The notes below the pieces were generated by a model. It saw only the letters and a program-made list of their open reading frames with translations, was not told the origin of the DNA and searched no databases. A DNA stretch of 40,944 nt from Ignavibacteriales bacterium (GTDB lineage Bacteria > Bacteroidota > Ignavibacteria > Ignavibacteriales > Ignavibacteriaceae): positions 1 through 40,944 of the forward strand of contig JAGUYG010000013.1 in the NCBI GenBank assembly GCA_020061465.1, given 5' to 3'. Made by a program: the position numbers and the translations under genes. Positions 34,970-40,944 of this stretch are shown piece after piece. The first letter of the stretch is position 1. Each line of letters begins with the position of its first letter.

Positions 34970-35463
34970 TTTATACTGCTTAATAGTTTGTGAATAAAAT
35001 TTACGTTCGATAAATAACTCATTCTAATTTAATAAAAATCAATAAAAGATATTGGGTAAAAGAGGACATAAAGTAACGAAAGGTTTGTAAATAGATAAGA
35101 TTGGACGATTCAGGATGGATGATAATTAAGCCACGAATTAGCACTAATTCTCACGAATATTTTTCAATTAGAATATTCAATCGTAAATTCATTTAGACTA
35201 CAAAAGCCAATTAAAACCAAATCCGAATTTTATGATGTAATTTAAATTTGTTTCAACAATCAAGCTTACGATCGATTTTGAGAGTTAGGTTTATTTGGAA
35301 CTGATATGGTATTTTGAACTTATTATGGAGGAGCGATTGATAAAGGAATGTTAAAGTGATATTTTTTAATTAAAAGGTTTTCTGAAATAGGACCATAGCT
35401 GGAATATGTTATGTAGATATTCCGGTTTATAATTAGATTTGTAATAAATAGTTTGACAAAAAT
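34970..35463. other. Non-coding gap containing the left long direct repeat
   Basis: 494 bases. The first ~150 are AT-rich without visible features. 35120-35254 is the left direct repeat, listed separately. From 35255 to the MNT start there is AT-rich sequence. TTGACA at 35453-35458 is too close to the start codon to be its -35 box. Confidence 0.5.
35120..35254. repeat. Long direct repeat R1 (left of the MNT/HepT module)
   Basis: About 135 bp matching 36231-36364, roughly 90% by eye, in the same orientation. It opens TGATAATTA, then CCACGAATTAGCACTAATTC, and ends AAATTTGTTTC. Its right part, read on the minus strand, encodes a copy of the barrel-protein C-terminus (NYIIKFGFGFNWLL then stop), so it is a duplicated 3' gene end plus flank. 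Confidence 0.8.
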
Positions 35464-35781
35464 ATGAATATCGACAACATAACCGTCCACCAAGAACAAT
35501 TATCTGAAATCTGCAAGAGATTTATGATTCGGGAGCTTGCTCTTTTCGGTTCGGTATTGACAGATGATTTTAACGAAAGCAGCGATATTGATCTCCTTGT
35601 AGAATTCACTCCGGACTCTGGCATCAGTTTATTTGATCTTGTTGATCTTAAAGATGAATTTGAAAACCTATTCGGAAGAGAAGTGGATATCGTTTCAAAA
35701 AATGCAGTAAAAAAAAGCCGGAATTATATTCGAAAAAAAGCAATATTAGAAAATTATAGTGTTATTTATGCGTCGGAATAA
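35464..35781 (+). CDS. mntA: MNT-domain nucleotidyltransferase antitoxin
   Basis: A 105-residue minimal nucleotidyltransferase. The signature ALFGSVLTDDFNESSDIDLL has Gly29-Ser30 and the metal-binding Asp41 and Asp43; a third acidic residue is Asp75 in GREVDIV. In characterised MntA/HepT pairs the antitoxin transfers AMP residues to a tyrosine of the HEPN toxin. The stop codon lies inside the next gene: 14 bases overlap its likely ATG, so translation is coupled. The pair lies between two ~135-bp direct repeats, suggesting acquisition as a unit. The gene itself carries no repeat insertion. Confidence 0.92.
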   Translation: MNIDNITVHQEQLSEICKRFMIRELALFGSVLTDDFNESSDIDLLVEFTPDSGISLFDLVDLKDEFENLFGREVDIVSKNAVKKSRNYIRKKAILENYSVIYASE

Positions 35782-36151
35782 ATCATCATTAATAGACATT
35801 TTTAATGCGTGTGTCGGAACGATCCTTTGGAAAAGTATCTCTCGTTTTATAAATAAAAAAACGAAAGAAGATTTTTTTAATGATGAAATGATGCACGAAG
35901 CAGTAATAAGAAAAATTGAGATTATTGGTGAAGCGTCCGGTCGAATTTCAAATCAATTTATCGGAACGATCCTTTGGAAAAAACGATTTCCTCAATTACC
36001 CTGGCGAAAGATGAAATCAATGAGAAATATACTCATTCACATGTATGACGAAGTTGAACTTGAATTTGTTTGGGATACGGCGACTAAGGATATTCCAGCG
36101 TTAAAAAACATGGTGAGCAAAATTATTCCGTTATTAGATGATCAAGATTAA
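35768..36151 (+). CDS. hepT: HepT-like HEPN toxin with two in-frame repeat insertions
   Basis: A 127-residue HEPN RNase-type toxin partner of the MNT protein. ATG 35768 is preferred (a GTG at 35759 is also in frame). The HEPN motif RX4HXY is intact as RNILIHMY (Arg86, His91, Tyr93). HEAVIRKIEIIGEASGRIS and FPQLPWRKMKSMR are typical of the family. Residues 17-22 and 66-71 are both GTILWK, encoded by the 19-base repeat CGGAACGATCCTTTGGAAA. Neither belongs to the family: one interrupts the first helix, the other the stretch between ISNQF and RFPQLPW. Both keep the frame. Folding or activity may be impaired, or tolerated. Confidence 0.88.
   Translation: MRRNKSSLIDIFNACVGTILWKSISRFINKKTKEDFFNDEMMHEAVIRKIEIIGEASGRISNQFIGTILWKKRFPQLPWRKMKSMRNILIHMYDEVELEFVWDTATKDIPALKNMVSKIIPLLDDQD
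35812..35833 (+). repeat. Palindromic repeat copy 3, inside hepT
   Basis: TGTCGGAACGATCCTTTGGA followed by AA, read as C-V-G-T-I-L-W-K in the HepT frame. The 19-base core is identical to copies 2 and 4. Confidence 0.85.
35962..35980 (+). repeat. Palindromic repeat copy 4, inside hepT
   Basis: CGGAACGATCCTTTGGAAA again, read as I-G-T-I-L-W-K in the same frame as copy 3. It falls between ISNQF and the family segment RFPQLPW. Confidence 0.85.
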
Positions 36152-36230
36152 AAATAATCATTCCGGCAAAATATAATTCTCTAAGCACTTTGAATATTAT
36201 CTTTCACTTAAATTTATCGCTACATTAAGC

Positions 36231-36364
36231 TGATAATTACACCACGAATTAGCACTAATTCTCACGAATTTTTTTAACTATAATATTCAATCGTAATTTC
36301 ATTTAGACTACAAAACCCAATTAAAACCAAATCCGAATTTTATGATGTAATTAAAATTTGTTTC
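36231..36364. repeat. Long direct repeat R2 (right of the MNT/HepT module)
   Basis: Matches R1 at 35120-35254 in the same orientation. Its right half is the authentic 3' end of the interrupted barrel gene (stop at 36308-36310, product ending NYIIKFGFGFNWVL); its left half is the 3' flank with the CACGAATTAGCACTAATT repeat. Confidence 0.8.
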
Positions 36365-36501
36365 GATTGTTTTCATCTCTCCCGGATACTCGAATTCAAT
36401 ATGCCGTTTCCATTCTTTGGGAGAGGGAATAAAAATTTTCAATTCGAATGAAGCAATTTTTGACGCCATGTAACCTATGCCTAATCCGGGCATAACATAA
36501 G

Positions 36502-36724
36502 AGAACCTCTAAAAACTCAAATCACAAAAAATCCAAAGGATCCATAGGACAAATCTCAAATAAGAGCCAATAACCGAAATACAAATGACCAAAACAAAGC
36601 AAAAACTGTATTTGTCGGAACGATCCTTCGAATTTGAAATTTCGTTTTTTGAATTTGTCCCAAGACTCCTTAGGAGGAATTTATTTGTCTTTTGGTGCTT
36701 GTCATTTGAGATTTTAGAGGTGCC
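36502..36724. mobile_element. MITE-like element, 223 bp, with TIRs and 6-bp target duplication
   Basis: The ends read AGAACCTCTAAAAACTCAAA on the left and, in reverse complement, GGCACCTCTAAAATCTCAAA on the right. The match continues to ACAA, so about 21 of 23 bases agree from ACCTCTAAAA onward. CATAAG flanks both sides (36496-36501 and 36725-36730) as a target duplication. The interior is AT-rich with no transposase and is partly self-complementary (CAAAT, CCAAA and ACAAAT units). It contains a nested palindromic repeat at 36613. It must have been mobilised in trans. Confidence 0.8.
36613..36632 (+). repeat. Palindromic repeat copy 5, nested in the MITE-like element
   Basis: TGTCGGAACGATCCTTCGAA. 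It shares the first 17 bases with the copy at 40096 and has the CTTCG rather than CTTTGG form. Confidence 0.75.
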
Positions 36725-37259
36725 CATAAGTGCTTTCGTAATTTCTAAATGTTCCGTGCCCGGCTCCGCTGTTAAAGTGAAGATTGATTCCTCCGGTAAC
36801 GTACAATGCCGGTATTGGATAATAAAGAATAAATGCTCCGCCTTCTAAGCCGCTGAAAGATTCTACGAATGAATAGCCTGCTAAAAATCTGAAGCGAGCG
36901 TCTTCAGCTAATATCATATCGTAATTGATGAATATGCTCGAAGGAACAAATGGAGCCGGCTCAAATTTGAATGTGCTATTGTTATTGATGTTGTGAACGG
37001 AACTGAAGGACTCGACTCTAGTTCCTAAAGCAATATGCTGAGCAAATGTGTTCGGAAGAAAGGTTAGGCAAAAAATCACCACAGTAGATTTTAGTGTCTG
37101 CATACTGCCTCCGGCTATAGTAAAGTTTTAATTCAATATCAAAAATATCGAGCACAAATTTTAAAAAAAGATTTATATCTAAAATTATCTCATTAAAAAA
37201 TATTTTTTCATAATTTGGTTTTAAAATTAGCACAATTTTTTCTGTTATCGGAGACATCG

Positions 37260-40200
37260 ATGAAATACATATTTTACTTTCTTTTCACTTTAATTATTTT
37301 CAGTCAGATAATCTTTTCTCAAAAAAATAATAATGAATTTCGGGCAACCTGGGTAATAACCTGGGAATTGATTAACGGAAGCAACACTGTTGAACAAAAC
37401 AAGGCACGCATAAGAAAAATATTGGACGACCATAAAGCTGCTAATATGACCTCTGTAGTTTGGCAGGCAAGGCAAAGAGGAACGGCTTATTATAATTCTT
37501 CCTTTGAACCGTGGGGTTCGTATGCAGGAAGCAAATATCCCGGCTTCGATCCGCTCGAATATGCCGTTCAAGAAGCGCATAAAAGGGGACTCGAAATTCA
37601 TGCATGGATAAATACATTTGAAGCAAAGAGCAATGTAACCGGGGCGCCGGCTCAAAAATATCCCGAATGGATTTGCACCGACCGCTACGGAAACAGAATG
37701 CTTTCAGATTTTGCCCTATCGCCCGGCTTGAAAACCGTGCGCGATTATATTCAAAATGTGACGATGGAAATTGTACGGAATTACGATGTCGACGGCATCC
37801 ATTTCGATTATATCAGATGGAATGAGTATCGTAATCCTGAAAACAATGAAAGATATATTTATGACAGCGAACATCCGTACAGTGTAGGCATTCCGGCAGG
37901 TTTTTCAAGCTGGGCTGATTGGAGAAGATGGACGGTAACAGAATTTATTAAAGGCATGAAAGATTCAGTCATGGCTGTTAAACCATGGGTTAAAATTTCA
38001 GTTGCCGCATTAGGAAAATATAATTGGAGCGGCTGGCAGGGTTACGATGTCGTCTATCAAGATGCGGCTCTTTGGTTCAACGAGGGCTACATCGATCAAA
38101 TAATGGGAATGCATTATCATTGGACTACCGGCGATGGATTTCTCGGTATGCTTCAAAACGATTGCCCGCAATGCTGGGGACAATATATTCAGCCGGGTGT
38201 TGCAGCCGGAAGGTTATTCAGCGTTGGTCCATACTCGGCATTACTTTCAGATAATGATATTTTCGATAATCACATAGATATTGTTAACAAAACCAGAACA
38301 GTAAGCTGGGTTGACGGTTTTCAATTTTTTAGTTATGGAAGCTGGGAAGGTCAGAACTATTGGGGAAAAGCCAAAGATATTTTTTTTAATAGGAAGGTAA
38401 AAGTGAGAAGCGTTATTCTAAATCCCGGTACAATACCATCTTCTCCTTTAGTTACTTTAGATAAAATTGATTCAATGAATTATAAAATTACGATTAGTCC
38501 TCCGCCCGGAACCGACGCAGATAATTGGTTTGCAGTTTATCGTTCCGAAGACAATTTTGTAGATGTATACAATGATGAAATATTAGAAGTCTTTTTCGGC
38601 AGAAGTGAATTTTCTTTGACAGATTCTTTTAACGGCACACAAGATTTTAACGGGAAATATAAATATGCGGCAACTATGTTAAACCGTTATTGGACAGAGT
38701 CTGCAGTTTCGCAGGTAGTTGAGACGGATAATATTCCCTCATTTGCTCCGGTAATTGTTAAAACCTATCCGGCACAGGGAGATACTGTTGAGGCAGGAAA
38801 AATCATTGAATTTTATTTCTCCAAATCTATTGATCAGTCAACCCTAGATAATTCAATTATAATCACCCCCGCAGTGGCAATTCAAAATGTAAATTGGTCA
38901 CAGACGGAAAAAAGGATAACAATTACATTATCAGAAAATCTTCTCCATGATACCGGGTATTCGGTAATCATCTCTCCTTCGTTAAAAGATATAAACGGAA
39001 GAGAATTAGACGGCAACGGCGACGGAATAGAAGGTGATGGTTTTATCTTAACATTTAGAACGGTTGAACAAGACCTTAGCGGTCCTATTATTATTGCTTC
39101 GTTTCCTTCGGGTGAAGCGACTGAGGAAAAATTTGATGTTGAAGGAGTTATCTCAATCGAATTTGATGAGTTAATTAATACAGGAACAATTAACCACAAC
39201 ACGGTAAAATTAATTCAAAATGAAAATCAGTTAAGCAAAGATATTCGCATATACAAACACGGCAGCAGAAATCTCCTTAACCTAAAAACACAGCAGCCGC
39301 TAATAAACAATGCCGAGTACTCTGTTCTTTTAACAACCAGCATCGAAGATATTCATGGAAACAAAATGGAGTCGGAGAGTGAGCTAAAATTTAAAACAGC
39401 CGACATGTATTATAACGAACGTAAGATGATTGACGACTTCAGCAAAGAAGGATTTTGGGAGGCTCCGGGTTACAGCGGAAGCACACGCGGTATAGTACCT
39501 TCGGGTACGGCATTCGGTTATACAAGCGAAATTTATTTACCGGCTTCAACTCCTGCCAAAGCAGCATATCTGAAGTACGAATGGGATATGTCAGTATCGT
39601 CAAAGTTGTTGAGAGAATATTTATCCAACGGTGCACCAAGAGATGTGGTATTCGATACCAGCTACGTTCTGCAAGTTTATATTTATGGAGATGGAAGCGG
39701 AACAAGATTCCGGTTTGCGCTTGACGAAGGGAACGGAACTTCCTGGCCAGATCATGAAGTTTCTAATTGGTATACAATAGATTGGATCGGTTGGCGTTTA
39801 ATAGAATGGCAGCTTTCCGACCCTAACAGCGTTGGAACATGGATTGGCAATTCAAAATTGGATAATGCATTATACAGAATAGATAGTTTTCAATTGACGG
39901 ATGCACCGGGTTCGGCTGTTTCGGGTATTATTTATTTTGACAACTTAAGAATTGTTAAAAAGAATCCTGTGCTGACATCCATTGCAGCAAATGAAAATCT
40001 GAATCCGGAAAATTTTGTGCTTTATCAGAACTATCCAAATCCTTTTAATCCAATTACAAAAATTAAATTTATGATACCTAAGATTGCAAAGACGGTGTCG
40101 GAACGATCCTTCGGACATGCCCCGACTCTACGACACGTAACACTTGGGATTTATGACATGTTAGGAAGAGAGGTTGCGACGCTTGTAAATGAAGTAAAAG

Positions 40201-40328
40201 AACCCGGAGTATATGAAGTTGTATTCGATGCAGAGACTGCCGCAGGCGGAATATCAAGCGGAATTTATTTTGTTAGGCTTTCAGCAGGAGATTTTATAAG
40301 CGTGAAGAAAATGGTACTCACAAAATAA
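37260..40328 (+). CDS. GHL10-family glycoside hydrolase with Ig-like domains and T9SS tail
   Basis: Start placed at ATG 37260 (GGAG upstream; signal peptide MKYIFYFLFTLIIFSQIIFS); the upstream ATG at 37215 is unlikely. About 25-390 is a GHL10 (PF02638-like) barrel: FRATWVITWE, MTSVVWQARQRGTAYYNSSF, LEIHAWINTFEA, DVDGIHFDYIRWNEY and DQIMGMHYHW. Two SbsA/Big_5-like Ig domains follow (from VIVKTYPAQGDTVEAGKIIE and from IIIASFPSGEATEEKFDVEG). A jelly-roll-like domain (about WEAPGYSGSTRG to YFDNLRIV) precedes the T9SS tail QNYPNPFNPITKIKF ... KKMVLTK. The tail is interrupted in frame by KTVSERSFGHAPTLRH, encoded by a palindromic repeat. GHL10 proteins are linked to peptidoglycan or glycan hydrolysis. 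Confidence 0.92.
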   Translation: MKYIFYFLFTLIIFSQIIFSQKNNNEFRATWVITWELINGSNTVEQNKARIRKILDDHKAANMTSVVWQARQRGTAYYNSSFEPWGSYAGSKYPGFDPLEYAVQEAHKRGLEIHAWINTFEAKSNVTGAPAQKYPEWICTDRYGNRMLSDFALSPGLKTVRDYIQNVTMEIVRNYDVDGIHFDYIRWNEYRNPENNERYIYDSEHPYSVGIPAGFSSWADWRRWTVTEFIKGMKDSVMAVKPWVKISVAALGKYNWSGWQGYDVVYQDAALWFNEGYIDQIMGMHYHWTTGDGFLGMLQNDCPQCWGQYIQPGVAAGRLFSVGPYSALLSDNDIFDNHIDIVNKTRTVSWVDGFQFFSYGSWEGQNYWGKAKDIFFNRKVKVRSVILNPGTIPSSPLVTLDKIDSMNYKITISPPPGTDADNWFAVYRSEDNFVDVYNDEILEVFFGRSEFSLTDSFNGTQDFNGKYKYAATMLNRYWTESAVSQVVETDNIPSFAPVIVKTYPAQGDTVEAGKIIEFYFSKSIDQSTLDNSIIITPAVAIQNVNWSQTEKRITITLSENLLHDTGYSVIISPSLKDINGRELDGNGDGIEGDGFILTFRTVEQDLSGPIIIASFPSGEATEEKFDVEGVISIEFDELINTGTINHNTVKLIQNENQLSKDIRIYKHGSRNLLNLKTQQPLINNAEYSVLLTTSIEDIHGNKMESESELKFKTADMYYNERKMIDDFSKEGFWEAPGYSGSTRGIVPSGTAFGYTSEIYLPASTPAKAAYLKYEWDMSVSSKLLREYLSNGAPRDVVFDTSYVLQVYIYGDGSGTRFRFALDEGNGTSWPDHEVSNWYTIDWIGWRLIEWQLSDPNSVGTWIGNSKLDNALYRIDSFQLTDAPGSAVSGIIYFDNLRIVKKNPVLTSIAANENLNPENFVLYQNYPNPFNPITKIKFMIPKIAKTVSERSFGHAPTLRHVTLGIYDMLGREVATLVNEVKEPGVYEVVFDAETAAGGISSGIYFVRLSAGDFISVKKMVLTK
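40088..40131 (+). repeat. Palindromic repeat copy 6 within a larger hairpin, inside the GHL10 gene
   Basis: The core is TGTCGGAACGATCCTTCGGA then CA (40096-40117). Left flank AAAGACGG and right flank GCCCCGACTCTAC resemble the outer arms of the element at 5664-5732. It is read as K-T-V-S-E-R-S-F-G-H-A-P-T-L-R, a different frame from the HepT copies, and leaves the downstream VTLGIYDMLGREVATL intact. Confidence 0.8.
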
Positions 40329-40339
40329 CGCCATCCATA

Positions 40340-40352
40340 AACCTCCGAGGTT
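40340..40352. repeat. AACCTC-family palindrome downstream of the GHL10 gene
   Basis: AACCTCCGAGGTT, a 13-base palindrome with arms like those of the 211-245 and 316-352 hairpins, 12 bases after the stop codon. AACCTCTGAGGCT follows at 40376. Confidence 0.55.
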
Positions 40353-40379
40353 ACACGGTGCAAGACAGTACAAAAACCT

Positions 40380-40412
40380 CTGAGGCTGCTGTATAATGCT
40401 TGTCAGCCTCAG
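40380..40412 (+). terminator. Hairpin downstream of the GHL10 gene, terminator-like
   Basis: CTGAGGCTG pairs perfectly with CAGCCTCAG around a 15-base loop, about 50 bases past the stop. Only ATTTC follows, so there is no proper U-tract and termination is uncertain. Confidence 0.4.
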
Positions 40413-40944
40413 CATTTCAAAAAACTTGTGGCGTAAAAGAAAAAAATTAGTTAAGTTACAATCGCTCTTCTTATGGCAGTGGGGATAAATAGTTAAAAAG
40501 TTGATAAGAGGGATATGAATGAGGTATTCCATTATTAAATATTATCAGATTAAGCCAGAAATAATAATTGCAGTAAAGTGTGCCAAGATTAAAGCTGTGC
40601 GTTGGTGTGCACTTCCGTTTAATATTAGGATCGTAAAACAGAAAATAATTCTCAACTAGCAAATGGATTAAAGAGTGCAAAAACGGTTAGAGTAATAAAA
40701 ATGAAACAAACAGAATATAGAGAAGAAGTAAGACGATTATCCGTAGAATAAATTAAAGGGATATGAATAACATACCATAATTTTATAGATAATGATATTG
40801 TTTGACTCATTTAGATTATATTTTTTTATTTATTTAACTGCTTTCTACGAGTATACAAAAATTACACTTGAAAGTAGAAAGGCTTGCCTACCGACAGGCA
40901 GGCACAATTTTATTTTTTAATTAACTAAGCGTAAGATAGAAATC

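Larger units (their letters stand above)
36308..37103 (-). pseudogene. Outer-membrane beta-barrel protein gene split by a MITE-like element
   Basis: The 5' part (37103 to 36731) encodes a signal peptide (VVIFCLTFLPNTFAQ) and barrel strands such as FRFLAGYSFVESFSG and ALYVTGGINLHFNSG, up to NYESTY. The 3' part (36495 to 36308) continues VMPGLGIGYMASKIASFELK and ends IIKFGFGFNWVL, a normal outer-membrane C-terminus. Between them lies a 223-bp element and one extra CTTATG. Removing both joins ACT TAT to GTT ATG in the same frame, so the interruption is recent and otherwise clean. As it stands, the product stops three codons after the break. The intact protein would be about 190 residues; its role is unknown. 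Confidence 0.82.
40329..40944. other. Non-coding end of the window
   Basis: 616 bases without a supportable gene. It contains AACCTCCGAGGTT (40340-40352), the hairpin at 40380-40412, an 8-bp inverted pair CTTTCTAC/GTAGAAAG (40841-40848 and 40874-40881) and the small palindrome TGCCTACCGACAGGCA (40885-40900). The last is of a type seen as an interspersed repeat in several genomes. Confidence 0.5.

Noticed and set aside
35453-35458. TTGACA as a promoter of the MNT gene
   Set aside because: It lies only 5 bases before the start codon, with no -10 box in a usable position.
36585-36848. Plus-strand 87-codon frame across the MITE-like element
   Set aside because: It is formed by the element and the antisense of the barrel gene, with no protein-like features.
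37018-37257. Minus-strand 79-codon frame upstream of the barrel gene
   Set aside because: It overlaps the barrel gene start out of frame and covers the intergenic promoter region between two divergent genes.
40281-40680. Two minus-strand open frames after the GHL10 gene
   Set aside because: Low-quality compositions rich in Phe, His and Tyr, overlap with the T9SS tail of the real gene and with hairpins, and no coherent domain.
40740-40760. Very short plus-strand frame ending VRRLSVE before 40751
   Set aside because: Only about 16 codons, with no ribosome site or conserved context; cannot be supported as a gene.
1-40944. tRNA, rRNA or known riboswitch genes
   Set aside because: I scanned the gaps by eye for cloverleaf arms, CCA-type ends and common riboswitch cores and saw none; a covariance-model scan would be needed to be certain.

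Overview
The window looks like a chromosomal segment from an AT-rich member of the Ignavibacteria or a close Bacteroidota/Chlorobi relative. Three proteins end in the YPNPFNP-type C-terminal sorting domain of the type IX secretion system (T9SS). There is also a PorV/PorQ-like protein, a SusC-like TonB receptor, a propeller-type hybrid-style sensor and a golvesin-domain carboxypeptidase. This is inference from family content; no ribosomal or other phylogenetic marker is present.

Layout. 0-2.3 kb: an Lrp/AsnC regulator followed by type I glutamine synthetase (minus strand), with two strong hairpins beyond the glnA end. 2.5-5.5 kb: a secreted M14 carboxypeptidase, a family 2 glycosyltransferase and an unlisted 48-residue lysine-rich protein. 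5.8-8.2 kb: a tight cassette of carbamoyltransferase, SxtJ-like membrane protein and a 52-residue DUF5989-type membrane protein. 8.27-8.73 kb: an array of UUCG-loop hairpin repeats. 8.7-12.7 kb: a secreted GH13 amylase and, divergently, a membrane-anchored SGNH hydrolase with TPRs. 12.9-16.2 kb: an accessory stretch with a frameshifted AHSA1-type protein, a possible minimal restriction-modification pair (HARE-HTH/PD-(D/E)XK protein plus phage-type Dam methylase) and an AAA-type ATPase whose upstream region carries repeated ACGTTACG motifs.

16.4-27.6 kb: a five-gene minus-strand operon closed by a clear intrinsic terminator: double parvulin PPIase, TonB-dependent receptor, 1225-residue secreted protein, PorV-like protein and a T9SS cargo with glycan-binding-like repeats. 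It reads as a dedicated surface export or uptake module. 28-34 kb: two paralogous NarL-type response regulators, a Uma2 protein and a 1067-residue propeller sensor kinase, plausibly the control unit of the neighbouring operon. 33.9-35 kb: a secreted protein of unknown function.

35.1-37.1 kb is the most dynamic part. A MNT/HepT toxin-antitoxin pair lies between two ~135-bp direct repeats. The HepT gene carries two in-frame copies of a ~20-bp near-palindromic repeat. An outer-membrane barrel gene is split by a 223-bp MITE-like element with terminal inverted repeats and a 6-bp target duplication; excising it on paper restores the reading frame exactly. 37.3-40.3 kb: a GHL10-type glycoside hydrolase with bacterial Ig-like domains and a T9SS tail; the tail is itself interrupted in frame by the same palindromic repeat inside a larger hairpin. 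The remaining ~600 bp holds only hairpins.

The strongest candidate for something undescribed is this short palindromic repeat (at least six copies, three within open reading frames without breaking them), which behaves like the Rickettsia palindromic elements but in an unrelated lineage.
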